22,134 nucleotides of DNA from IMG/VR virus record IMGVR_UViG_3300036944_000403, positions 1-22,134 of that record; one strand, given 5' to 3'. This document shows positions 7,306 to 13,190 of this stretch, in pieces. The position numbers were made by a program, and so were the translations under genes. The first letter of the stretch is position 1; each line of letters begins with the position of its first letter. This DNA is from a virus. Under the pieces are notes generated by a model. It was not told where the DNA came from, did no database searches, and saw nothing but the letters and a program-made list of their open reading frames with translations.

Positions 7306-7511
7306 TGGACAAATTCAAAACAAATGTAACGGGCATTGTAGCCATCCTAATTTTGGCATTGAGTTATGCCATTTTATTTTCAATTATCTTTTGGGATTTT
7401 CCAACGGATCAAAAAGACATTTATTTTACCATTGCGGGTGGGGTAACATCCATTGTGACTATGGTAGTATCATTCTATTTTGGAGCATCAAAGAAACAAG
7501 ATGAAAATTAA
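7305..7511 (+). CDS. holin-like protein, two membrane helices
   Basis: A 68-aa protein with two membrane helices at about residues 9-30 and 41-61, joined by a short polar turn (DFPTDQKD), and a charged C-terminal tail (SKKQDEN). Size, topology and position directly before the amidase match a class II holin, which would open the inner membrane and release the endolysin at lysis. The reading frame overlaps the amidase start by 11 nt. No specific holin family can be named. Confidence 0.65.
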   Translation: MDKFKTNVTGIVAILILALSYAILFSIIFWDFPTDQKDIYFTIAGGVTSIVTMVVSFYFGASKKQDEN

Positions 7512-8139
7512 ACAAGTACCATTTAGGGCATACAATCGCGAAGCGGTTAAAAAGACCCAGGTGTATTTACACCACACTGCGGGAAACGGAAGCGGTGAAC
7601 AAACCTTTGCATATTGGGAAAAGGTTGCCAACAAGGTTGCAACTTGTGTTGCCATCTCAACAGACGGAACAATCGTACAAGGTTTTGGAAGTGAGTATTG
7701 GGCTTACCATTTAGGGCTTGGCACAAAGCATTTCATGGGGCATGGTTGCCCGTATCTACCTTTGGATAGAACATCCATTGGTATTGAGGTTTGCAACTGG
7801 GGACCAATCACTAAAAAAGGCACAAAGTATTACAACTATGTGGGTGGTGAAATCAAAGAAGAAGAAGTAACCGAACTTGCAACGGCCTACAAAGGATATA
7901 AGTTGTGGCATAAGTACACAGACGAACAGATTCAATCCGTTAAGGACTTGTTGATCCTTTGGAATGAAAAGTACGGCATTGATTTAACCTACAATGAAGA
8001 TATTTGGGTTGTCACCAAGCGCGCGCTGAAGAACGAATCAGGTGTTTTCACCCATAATTCAGTTCGTGCGGACAAGGCGGATGTGTATCCTTGCCCCCGT
8101 TTGATTGAAATGTTGAAGTCACTCACAAAGGAAAAGTAA
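7501..8139 (+). CDS. N-acetylmuramoyl-L-alanine amidase (endolysin)
   Basis: A 212-aa amidase_2/PGRP-type enzyme that cleaves the bond between muramic acid and L-alanine in peptidoglycan. Visible features are the first zinc-ligand region LHHTAG (His24/25), the GSEYWAYHLG segment, IGIEVCNWG, and the C-terminal FTHNSVRADKADVYPCP with His185 and Cys198 as the other zinc ligands. There is no signal peptide, so export would depend on the holin encoded just upstream. ATG 7501 is chosen over an upstream ATG at 7480, which lies deeper in the holin gene. A terminator follows at 8153. Confidence 0.88.
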   Translation: MKIKQVPFRAYNREAVKKTQVYLHHTAGNGSGEQTFAYWEKVANKVATCVAISTDGTIVQGFGSEYWAYHLGLGTKHFMGHGCPYLPLDRTSIGIEVCNWGPITKKGTKYYNYVGGEIKEEEVTELATAYKGYKLWHKYTDEQIQSVKDLLILWNEKYGIDLTYNEDIWVVTKRALKNESGVFTHNSVRADKADVYPCPRLIEMLKSLTKEK

Positions 8140-8152
8140 CCATTTACAAAAG

Positions 8153-8177
8153 AAAGGGGTTAAAATCCCTTTTTTTA
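8153..8177 (+). terminator. intrinsic terminator of the lysis operon
   Basis: AAAGGG (8153-8158) pairs with CCCTTT (8167-8172) around an 8-nt loop, and the T run extends to 8176. It follows the amidase stop and precedes an early promoter at 8190, so it marks the boundary between late and early regions. Confidence 0.75.
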
Positions 8178-8189
8178 TTTGTGTATATG

Positions 8190-8220
8190 TTTGGAATTTC
8201 AAATATCAAATGTATATTTG
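8190..8220 (+). promoter_or_regulatory. Bacteroidota promoter with overlapping palindromic operator
   Basis: TTTG (8190-8193), exactly 19 nt, TATATTTG (8213-8220): a full match to the Bacteroidota primary-sigma consensus TTTG-N19-TAnnTTTG. The -33 block lies inside the near-palindrome TTTGGAATTTCAAA (8190-8203), also found at 8396-8409 and, with one change, at 18123-18136. The expected transcription start is about 8226-8228, at or beside the first ATG of the next gene. Confidence 0.8.
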
Positions 8221-8224
8221 CATC

Positions 8225-8395
8225 ATGAACATGACACTTAACATATACGAATGCGTTTATCGCACAGAACAAGGAAAAGAATTGTACACCAAAACATGGT
8301 ATGCACCAACATGGGAACACGCCTTTCGCATGGCCGAAATTTATCGCACAGTCACTTTACACGATGCATTTGATTTTATATTAAAACGCATTTAA
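8225..8395 (+). CDS. 56-aa early protein, unknown function
   Basis: A small soluble protein (NIYECVYRTEQGKELYTKTW, then APTWEHAFRMAEIYRTV) with no known motif. ATG 8225 and ATG 8231 are both possible; an ATG at 8210 lies inside the promoter spacer and is rejected. Because the promoter -7 box ends at 8220, the mRNA would be leaderless or have only a few leader bases. It is the first gene of the early region, so an early host-interaction or regulatory role is possible but not shown. Confidence 0.6.
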   Translation: MNMTLNIYECVYRTEQGKELYTKTWYAPTWEHAFRMAEIYRTVTLHDAFDFILKRI

Positions 8396-8427
8396 TTTGG
8401 AATTGCAAATACTTTAACCTATTTTTG
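8396..8427 (+). promoter_or_regulatory. second early promoter with the same operator-like palindrome
   Basis: TTTG (8396-8399), 20 nt, TATTTTTG (8420-8427). The -33 block is part of TTTGGAATTGCAAA (8396-8409), which differs by one base from the copy at 8190. The next ATG is at 8442, behind a short leader with GACAAATAAC. Confidence 0.7.
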
Positions 8428-8441
8428 AAAAGACAAATAAC

Positions 8442-8648
8442 ATGGATATCATTTACTTAATCATCGGAACACCCATCGCATTTGCCATTGGTTATTCATG
8501 GCACTGCATCAAACGCAACAACAAGCGTTTTGAGAACACACAAGAAGCAACGCCGTATCAGTTTGAAAAGGATGAATACATCCCCGAATTCAATGAGTTC
8601 ACTCAAATGTTGGTTCAACGCAGAATGTATAAAGGCAAAGCAAAATGA
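8442..8648 (+). CDS. small single-pass membrane protein
   Basis: A 68-aa protein with an N-terminal membrane helix (about residues 3-20, IIYLIIGTPIAFAIGYSW) and a charged cytoplasmic tail with basic stretches (KRNNKRF, RRMYKGKAK). It lies directly after the second early promoter and its stop overlaps the next ATG (ATGA). Function unknown; early phage membrane peptides often act on the host envelope or in superinfection exclusion, but nothing in the sequence shows this. Confidence 0.6.
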   Translation: MDIIYLIIGTPIAFAIGYSWHCIKRNNKRFENTQEATPYQFEKDEYIPEFNEFTQMLVQRRMYKGKAK

Positions 8649-8860
8649 TACAAACGTGTTTTATAAATCAAAAGGAGTTAGATGCAATGAAAGATTACAT
8701 TGTTAACAACAAAAAGGATTGGTCGATTGATTATATATCTATGGGAACAAGTGCGGGTGACAAATATCCTCATATGAGATTATACGAAGTCAATATAGAA
8801 GGCAAAATGAATTGCACAGATGCGTTTCATTTTGGATTGTTTTTAGCCAAGGCAAGATGA
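8645..8860 (+). CDS. 71-aa early protein, unknown function
   Basis: A soluble 71-aa protein (MIQTCFINQKELDAMKDYI at the start, GLFLAKAR at the end), coupled to both neighbours by ATGA overlaps. No motif or family was recognised. Its mixed helix and strand composition looks like a compact globular domain. Confidence 0.6.
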   Translation: MIQTCFINQKELDAMKDYIVNNKKDWSIDYISMGTSAGDKYPHMRLYEVNIEGKMNCTDAFHFGLFLAKAR

Positions 8861-9084
8861 TAACACTATACTTCAAAGAACTGACCCACATTGATGCAAT
8901 TGAAACATTGTTAAAAAGCATTTTGTATGACAACATCAAAGTGGTTCAAAAGAACTACAAAAACAAAGGCCTCTATTCAATAACCTTGGAAGGGTATTTT
9001 GAATGGCAGTTGTTCACACTCGGACAAGCACATCAAATTATCATCATAAATGACAACACACGAAGCACTAACACAAGTATTTAA
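8857..9084 (+). CDS. 75-aa early protein, unknown function
   Basis: A soluble 75-aa protein starting at ATG 8857, coupled to the previous stop by ATGA. It has a strand-helix-strand feel (MITLYFKELTHIDAIETLLK, then YSITLEGYFEWQLF) and no recognised motif. Its 3' end overlaps the HTH gene by 35 nt in another frame. It resembles its upstream neighbour in size and layout, but I see no clear residue identity. Confidence 0.55.
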   Translation: MITLYFKELTHIDAIETLLKSILYDNIKVVQKNYKNKGLYSITLEGYFEWQLFTLGQAHQIIIINDNTRSTNTSI

Positions 9085-9262
9085 CAAAAGCAACAAAGAG
9101 TTGGCCGAGTTATTACACGCCAACTACGCAACAGTAACCACATGGAAATTCCAATTCAAACGAAACGGCCTTTCAATGGAAAAACAATTTGAGATTTTAA
9201 CAAAACTAAACTACCAATTAAAAAACAAAATAGTATGGAACAACAAAAAAGAAGCGCAGTAA
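9050..9262 (+). CDS. small helix-turn-helix DNA-binding protein
   Basis: A 70-aa protein with a helix-turn-helix at about residues 14-36 (NKELAELLHANYATVTTWKFQF): the 'ELA-L-L' helix, a turn, and a 'ATVTTWK' recognition-helix start. The rest (GLSMEKQFEILTKLNYQL) is the usual third and fourth helix of small phage HTH proteins. The gene overlaps its upstream neighbour by 35 nt and the SSB-like gene by 28 nt. A repressor or activator role is likely; the TTTGGAATT(T/G)CAAA palindromes about 0.65-0.85 kb upstream are candidate sites, which is an inference. Confidence 0.6.
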   Translation: MTTHEALTQVFNKSNKELAELLHANYATVTTWKFQFKRNGLSMEKQFEILTKLNYQLKNKIVWNNKKEAQ

Positions 9263-9693
9263 CCAATGTAACTGCCAACGGAACTTACAATGGGCAGTAC
9301 GGCACATTGTACAAATTTGAAATCACCTTTGCCAATGGCGATTCGGGTGAGTACGCATCCAAAAGTGCGGATCAAACCAAATTCAAAGTGGGTGTGGAAA
9401 CCGATTACACCATCACATCCAAGGAATTCAAAGACCGCATTTATTACAAGATTGCACCCGTGATGGCACAACCAGGTGCGCAACCATTCCAAGCGAAGGC
9501 AAAGGACCCCGAAACGGACAAACGCATTACCCGTATGAGTGTATTGAAAGTGGCGGGTGATTTGGTCATCAATGGTGACATTAAATTACATGAGATACTT
9601 GCCTACGCCCAAGTGTTTGAAAAATTCGTGGTGGATGGGCAAGACACCTTGGCACAATTGAAACCAGTTTCACACGATGAAATCCCATTCTGA
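9235..9693 (+). CDS. single-stranded-DNA-binding (SSB-like) protein
   Basis: A 152-aa protein. The first 75 residues look like an OB-fold strand set (VTNVTANGTYNGQYGTLYKF, then EITFANGDSGEY and VGVETDYTI). After a linker, a helical segment at about 98-145 follows. The last six residues, HDEIPF, match the acidic tip with a terminal IPF that SSB proteins use to recruit replication and repair partners. It sits in the replication region, a few genes before the initiator and helicase. The call rests mainly on the C-terminal tip and the context; OB-fold identity was not checked by structure. Confidence 0.6.
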   Translation: MEQQKRSAVTNVTANGTYNGQYGTLYKFEITFANGDSGEYASKSADQTKFKVGVETDYTITSKEFKDRIYYKIAPVMAQPGAQPFQAKAKDPETDKRITRMSVLKVAGDLVINGDIKLHEILAYAQVFEKFVVDGQDTLAQLKPVSHDEIPF

Positions 9694-10094
9694 TGAAAAA
9701 AATGATTGAGCAACTATCGGACACAATGTTGGAGATAGGGGGTGGCAATTACTGCCCCCTACAATTCCACATTGAATTGAAAGAATTGGCGGATACCATC
9801 AAGAACTTTCAGGACCAAGTAAAACCCCTTGCATTGACCGAAGCGGGTAAATGGCATGGGCAAGTGTACCACGGCTACGAAATCACACGCAAGGCGGGTG
9901 GAGGGCGGTATAATTATGACCACATACCACAAGTGATGGAATTACGGGCAGAGTTAAAGGAACGCGAAAAACTCCACCAACACGCCTACAAACAAATGAA
10001 CCTTGGTATTTTCTTGAACGAACAAACGGGGGAAGTTTACGAACCCGCCCAGTACCTTCAAAATGAGGACACTATAATGTTGAAAAAGGCATGA
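9693..10094 (+). CDS. conserved phage protein of unknown function, replication region
   Basis: A 133-aa soluble protein, overlapping the SSB-like stop by one base (TGATG). It is mostly helical, with a central Gly-rich patch (EITRKAGGGRYNYDHIPQ) between two helices, the second being charged (ELRAELKEREKLHQH). I recall proteins with this 'GGR..YDHI..V..L...LKERE' pattern in Bacteroidota phages. Function unknown. Position between SSB-like and initiator genes suggests a part in DNA metabolism. ATG 9702 is an alternative start. Confidence 0.6.
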   Translation: MKKMIEQLSDTMLEIGGGNYCPLQFHIELKELADTIKNFQDQVKPLALTEAGKWHGQVYHGYEITRKAGGGRYNYDHIPQVMELRAELKEREKLHQHAYKQMNLGIFLNEQTGEVYEPAQYLQNEDTIMLKKA

Positions 10095-10273
10095 AACAAG
10101 CCATTAGAACGATTATAATAACCTTGGTGGTATATTGTGCCATCTGTTACATAAAAGCCGATTACAACGCATTTAATTGGACACAAGACCAAAGATTGTT
10201 TAGTGTGTTGTTGGTGGTGTTGATTCACATATTGGATTATGTGAAAAGGGAAGCCGATAATTTAGAGAAATAA
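10091..10273 (+). CDS. small membrane protein, two helices
   Basis: A 60-aa protein with two hydrophobic segments, about residues 6-21 (RTIIITLVVYCAICYI) and 36-50 (LFSVLLVVLIHILDY), and a charged tail. It is coupled to the preceding gene by ATGA and is the last gene before the non-coding region. Function unknown. Confidence 0.55.
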   Translation: MKQAIRTIIITLVVYCAICYIKADYNAFNWTQDQRLFSVLLVVLIHILDYVKREADNLEK

Positions 10274-10300
10274 AAAATGGGGGGCATCGGCATCCCCCCA
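10272..10300 (-). terminator. GC-rich hairpin acting as intrinsic terminator for the minus strand
   Basis: TGGGGGG (10278-10284) pairs with CCCCCCA (10294-10300), a 7-bp stem. On the + strand it is preceded by six A (10272-10277) and has no T run after it. Read on the minus strand it is a strong stem followed by TTTTTT, the usual intrinsic terminator. No minus-strand gene was found, so it may end antisense transcription. On the + strand it could protect the 3' end of the upstream mRNA. Confidence 0.6.
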
Positions 10301-10334
10301 CTAATCCCATGAAATGACAAATAACAAGAACGGA

Positions 10335-10367
10335 TTGATGCAAAGATAGTTCTTTTTTGTATATTTG
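10335..10367 (+). promoter_or_regulatory. promoter for the leader RNA / replication initiator
   Basis: A perfect -7 box TATATTTG (10360-10367). The -33 side is weak: TTG at 10335-10337 with 22-nt spacing. The expected start is about 10374, giving a leader of about 100 nt before the initiator ATG at 10472. On the opposite strand a -7-like TATCTTTG reads from 10348 to 10341. Confidence 0.55.
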
Positions 10368-10373
10368 TGGTGT

Positions 10374-10467
10374 TGAAAACGGAATGAGCAGATTCCTATT
10401 CAGAAAACCTTATTGCCCCTTTGATTTTGTATCACTGCTCTGATATAATTTCATCGGGGCTTTTTTT
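10374..10467 (+). ncRNA. structured leader or small RNA with predicted kissing loops
   Basis: Two hairpins carry complementary 6-nt loops. Hairpin 1: GGAAT (10381-10385), loop GAGCAG (10386-10391), ATTCC (10392-10396). Hairpin 2: an 8-bp apical stem (10427-10434 with 10441-10448, one G-U pair) around loop CTGCTC (10435-10440), then 2x2 mismatches, 3 bp (10422-10424 with 10451-10453), 2x2 mismatches, and GCCCC (10415-10419) with GGGGC (10456-10460). The loops pair perfectly over six bases. Hairpin 2 is followed by seven T (10461-10467), so it also looks like an intrinsic terminator. The RNA lies between a promoter and the initiator ATG. Either a short RNA of about 90 nt or a 5'-leader attenuator is possible. 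I do not recognise it as a known RNA family. Confidence 0.6.
10415..10467 (+). terminator. terminator-like end of the leader RNA
   Basis: The base stem GCCCC/GGGGC of hairpin 2 followed by TTTTTTT, ending 5 nt before the initiator ATG at 10472. If it terminates, most transcripts would stop before the initiator gene and read-through would set its expression. The stem is long and interrupted by two 2x2 internal loops, which is unusual for a simple terminator. Confidence 0.55.
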
Positions 10468-10471
10468 ATTT

Positions 10472-11134
10472 ATGAAAGAGCAAAATGAAGAATTGGGAAT
10501 GTTTGTGTTATTCCCTACACACTACCTGGAACACATGACACCACGCCAAGCCGTATTAATGGGAATGTTAATCGGAATGGCAAAACGAAGCGGTTACGCT
10601 TATCCATCCAACAAAACAATTGGGGCAATCTTGAACATGACAACAATCACAGTTCAAAGGGAATTAGCAATCTTGGAAGAAAAGGGATTTTTAACAAGAC
10701 AATTGATTCGTGACAACAACAATCAGGTAGTATCAAGAAAGATATACCCTCATATCAAAACTGATATACCCCTCATATCAAATTTGATACCACCCTCCCC
10801 TCAAAAGTGCAATAGTAATAAAGATAAAGATATAAGTATAACTGATAATAATAAAGATACTTACCCGTTTGAACAATTTTGGGAAATGTACAAGAAGAAG
10901 GGGGTGCGGTCCAAGGCGTTGAGGTCGTTTGAAAAGTTGACCAAGGCCGAAAAGGAATTGTTATTGGTGTATATCCCAAAGTATGTCAAAAACCATGTAG
11001 ATTCCGATAAACTCAAATACATTCCGCACTTTTCAACTTTCTTAAATGAAAAAAGGTGGCACGATGAATTGCCGTATGAAATAAAAAATACCATTGAATT
11101 CACACCAAAGAAACCTAAAATTGCAACACTATGA
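10472..11134 (+). CDS. replication initiation protein (winged-helix plus C-terminal domain)
   Basis: A 220-aa protein. Residues 18-95 form a winged helix-turn-helix (MTPRQAVLMGMLIGMAKRSG, then YPSNKTIGAILNM, TTITVQRELAILEEKGFLTR), the type found in phage initiators. A low-complexity Asn/Asp/Lys-rich linker (96-132) is encoded by the iteron and AT-rich DNA at 10741-10860. The C-terminal part (133-200: FEQFWEMYKKKG, YIPHFSTFLNEKRWHDEL) is the small domain common to phage initiators. The likely role is to bind the origin inside its own gene and load the DnaB-type helicase encoded next (ATGA overlap). ATG 10472 is chosen; a TTG start at 10421 would run through the leader hairpin. Confidence 0.78.
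   Translation: MKEQNEELGMFVLFPTHYLEHMTPRQAVLMGMLIGMAKRSGYAYPSNKTIGAILNMTTITVQRELAILEEKGFLTRQLIRDNNNQVVSRKIYPHIKTDIPLISNLIPPSPQKCNSNKDKDISITDNNKDTYPFEQFWEMYKKKGVRSKALRSFEKLTKAEKELLLVYIPKYVKNHVDSDKLKYIPHFSTFLNEKRWHDELPYEIKNTIEFTPKKPKIATL
10741..10808 (+). repeat. three iteron-like repeats inside the initiator gene
   Basis: Three tandem repeats of 22-23 bp begin at 10741, 10763 and 10786. The first two share GATATACC and then CTCATATCAAA, with one extra C in the second. The third is degenerate (GATACCACCCTCCCCTCAAA). Units one and two contain an inverted pair GATAT/ATATC, and TATCAAATTTGATA (10776-10789) is a perfect 14-bp palindrome across the second junction. This is the arrangement expected for initiator binding sites. 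Confidence 0.6.
10809..10860 (+). other. AT-rich tract next to iterons (candidate origin unwinding element)
   Basis: About 50 bp with roughly 16% G+C, purine-rich on the + strand (repeats of AATAAAGATA type near 10817-10859). It follows directly on the iterons and encodes the disordered linker of the initiator. By analogy to the lambda origin inside gene O it could be the unwinding site. Function is inferred. Confidence 0.5.
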
Positions 11135-12378
11135 ACACTGAACAAATGTTAATTAGCAACATCCTTTTCTATGCGGATGCAAGGCACTTTTTGCCACAGA
11201 TAAATCAAAACTGGTTCAAAGACCCGTTGTGTAAAAAGGTCATTGAGGTAATTACCAAACTTTACTATGGTAACGAAGAAATTGACTATCTCACTTTGAT
11301 GCCCCATTTTACCAACAAAGAATTCATTGATGTGATAACACTACAACAGAACGCAAGTGGAATCACCAATGTGAAACCACACTTAAAAAAGTTGGAGTAC
11401 ACATACATCAAAGAACAGTTGGTTGAAAGCATATCGGCAATTGACACGACTAAAGAACTTGGTGAATTAATCGAGGATATTCAAAACGCGTTGAATAGTA
11501 CCACATTTTCAACACAACAAGAACCTGAAAGCATCGTGAAGGTTACGAACAAAGTGGTGGATCAAATCGTTGCAAACGCGGAAAAGGGAGGTCAATTGGT
11601 TGGAAAGGAAACGGGATGGAAATTCTTGGATAAGTATTTGGGCGGTTACAATGATGGCGATTTGATTGTAATGGCGGGTAGACCTGGAATGGGTAAAACT
11701 GCAATTGCATTAACACTTACAAAGGAATTTGCACAACGAGGTGGAAAGGCGTTATTCATTTCACTTGAAATGAGTTCAGAGCAATTGGCAAAAAGGTATG
11801 TGTCATTGATTGGGCATTTGGAAAATTGGAAAATGCGAAACGGGGTTTTAACCAAACAAGAAATTGAAAAAATCATTCATGTTGCCAACCATCAAGAAAT
11901 TGAATTTTTTATTGATGATGACCGCGTGGGGGATTTGGAAAAAATCAAATCAAAGGCAAGGTTACACAAAGCACGAAAAGGACTTGATTTGTTGGTGATT
12001 GATTATTTGCAACTTATGAAAGGGACAAAGCAAAGCCGTGAACAAGAAGTTGCAGAAATATCGCGCGGTTTGAAATTGTTGGCCAAGGAATTAAAGTGTA
12101 CAATTATTGTATTGGCGCAGTTGTCACGGAAGCCAGAAGATAGGGCAGACAAACGCCCGTTGTTGTCAGACCTTCGCGAGTCAGGTGCGATTGAACAAGA
12201 TGCCGATGTTGTCATGTTCCCTTTTCGCCCCGCTTATTACGAAGAAGAAAAGCCACAAATTGAAGATGCGGAATTGATTATCTCAAAAAATAGAAACGGT
12301 GAATGTGCAACAATACCAACGACATACGAGGGGCAATACACCATGTACAAAGAAAGTTTGCCACCAATACAATTTTAA
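11131..12378 (+). CDS. dnaB: DnaB-type replicative helicase
   Basis: A 415-aa 5'-3' replicative helicase of the RecA-fold SF4 family. The N-terminal helical domain (1 to about 95) is shorter than in bacterial DnaB (about 450-470 aa total). The core shows Walker A GRPGMGKT (183-190), SLEMSS (211-216), Walker B LLVIDYLQL (287-295, Asp291), LAQLSR (328-333) and the SDLRESGAIEQDAD segment (346-359). It overlaps the initiator stop by ATGA, so initiator and helicase are made together, as in other phage replication modules. The host or a phage loader would place it on DNA; no DnaC-like gene is visible. Confidence 0.92.
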   Translation: MNTEQMLISNILFYADARHFLPQINQNWFKDPLCKKVIEVITKLYYGNEEIDYLTLMPHFTNKEFIDVITLQQNASGITNVKPHLKKLEYTYIKEQLVESISAIDTTKELGELIEDIQNALNSTTFSTQQEPESIVKVTNKVVDQIVANAEKGGQLVGKETGWKFLDKYLGGYNDGDLIVMAGRPGMGKTAIALTLTKEFAQRGGKALFISLEMSSEQLAKRYVSLIGHLENWKMRNGVLTKQEIEKIIHVANHQEIEFFIDDDRVGDLEKIKSKARLHKARKGLDLLVIDYLQLMKGTKQSREQEVAEISRGLKLLAKELKCTIIVLAQLSRKPEDRADKRPLLSDLRESGAIEQDADVVMFPFRPAYYEEEKPQIEDAELIISKNRNGECATIPTTYEGQYTMYKESLPPIQF

Positions 12379-12390
12379 TAATAAAATATA

Positions 12391-12398
12391 TATATTTG
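12391..12398 (+). promoter_or_regulatory. -7 promoter box before the small-gene cluster
   Basis: A perfect TATATTTG between the helicase stop (12378) and the ATG at 12408, inside an AT-rich gap. No good -33 TTTG is present at the expected distance, so it may be weak or need an activator. It would start the 12.4-14.4 kb small-gene operon. Confidence 0.45.
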
Positions 12399-12407
12399 TA
12401 GGGACAA

Positions 12408-12716
12408 ATGAAACAAGAAACAAGAACGGTGGTTATTGAGTTGTTAACGCAATACCCCACATTTAGAGATTCGGACGAACAATTGGTTGCATGGATTTGG
12501 GGTTTAGAAATGAACACCAAAGGTTATTCAACTGGAACACTTCCAACACAAAAATTTTTACGCATTTTGGCGGATGGGCAATTAACATCGAGTGATTCCA
12601 TCACAAGGATCCGAAGAAAGGCACAAGAAGAACACCCCGAATTGCGTGGTATGAAATACAACCAACGCCAAGACAGACAATCATCAGTTAAAAAGGATTT
12701 GGGCTATGAACAATAA
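12408..12716 (+). CDS. conserved phage protein of unknown function (RIRRKAQEEHPELRG motif)
   Basis: A 102-aa protein. It has an N-terminal LLTQYPTFRDSDEQLVAWIW segment, a middle PTQKFLRILADGQLTSSDSI and a C-terminal RIRRKAQEEHPELRG followed by YNQRQ. From memory this three-part pattern recurs in many phages of Bacteroidota and Firmicutes with no assigned function; the helical 'S-x-S-I-x-R-x-R-R-K' part may bind nucleic acid. The start follows a TATATTTG box by 9 nt. Confidence 0.65.
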   Translation: MKQETRTVVIELLTQYPTFRDSDEQLVAWIWGLEMNTKGYSTGTLPTQKFLRILADGQLTSSDSITRIRRKAQEEHPELRGMKYNQRQDRQSSVKKDLGYEQ

Positions 12717-13020
12717 AGCAAGGGAAATTAATTCATCCATAATCAAACAACTATTGGACGAAACAACAGCAGAAGAATTGGCTAAAATTGATGCGGAAAT
12801 GACAAACAATAAACAACAGACGGCAGTAGAGTGGTTATATAACGAATTACTCAATGCAGAGCCAAATATATTGGAATGGAATAAATTATTACAACAAGCC
12901 AAAGAAATGGACAAGATACAGAAATTTTATATGTTTAATTGTGGTAGACAGTATCAATTAACTGGCGAAGGAACATTCAAACAAGTTTACAACGAAACCT
13001 ACGGAGGAGGTGAGCAATGA
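12706..13020 (+). CDS. small protein with MTNNKQQTAV module (paralogue of 13812 gene)
   Basis: A 104-aa protein built of two parts. Residues 1-31 (INSSIIKQLLDETTAEELAK and DAE) read like a short helical module. From residue 32 the sequence MTNNKQQTAVEWLYNELLN begins, with later QQAKEMDK and VYNETYGG. The second part is homologous to the gene at 13812 (MTNNKQQTAV, QQAKEMEK, EVYG). An internal ATG at 12799 could give the second part alone. Similar proteins are common in Bacteroidota phages, with unknown function. The end encodes GGEQ because the reading frame passes through the Shine-Dalgarno of the next gene. Confidence 0.6.
   Translation: MNNKAREINSSIIKQLLDETTAEELAKIDAEMTNNKQQTAVEWLYNELLNAEPNILEWNKLLQQAKEMDKIQKFYMFNCGRQYQLTGEGTFKQVYNETYGGGEQ
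13006..13020 (+). promoter_or_regulatory. strong Shine-Dalgarno, copy 1
   Basis: The 15-mer GGAGGTGAGCAATGA, which contains GGAGGTGA, 3 nt, then the ATG of the 13017 gene and the TGA of the gene before. It pairs with the 16S rRNA anti-Shine-Dalgarno. The same 15-mer recurs at 13469 and 13649. Confidence 0.7.
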
Positions 13021-13190
13021 TTGATTGGATAAGAACTTATATCAAATTTGTGTTGTTGCACAAATGGAATAGAGTACGGGAAGATAACTTAAAAATGTTA
13101 GATGACCATTGGCAATACAAACCAACAAAAGGATTAAGGTTGTGGCTTTATAACAAAATAAAAAACATTAACAAAGGAGATAAAGAATGA
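13017..13190 (+). CDS. 57-aa protein, unknown function
   Basis: A small, Trp- and Lys-rich protein (MIDWIRTYIKFVLLHKWNRV at the start, LRLWLYNKIKN near the end). The amphipathic pattern suggests membrane surface or protein binding. It is introduced by a full Shine-Dalgarno at 13006 and overlaps its neighbours by ATGA at both ends, which together support translation. No family was recognised. Confidence 0.6.
   Translation: MIDWIRTYIKFVLLHKWNRVREDNLKMLDDHWQYKPTKGLRLWLYNKIKNINKGDKE

Noticed and set aside
8210-8224. ATG at 8210 as start of the first early gene
   Set aside because: It lies between the -33 and -7 boxes of the promoter and would not be in the transcript.
10421-10471. N-terminal extension of the initiator from a TTG at 10421
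   Set aside because: The extension is encoded by the stem-loop and T run of the leader RNA; ATG 10472 follows directly.
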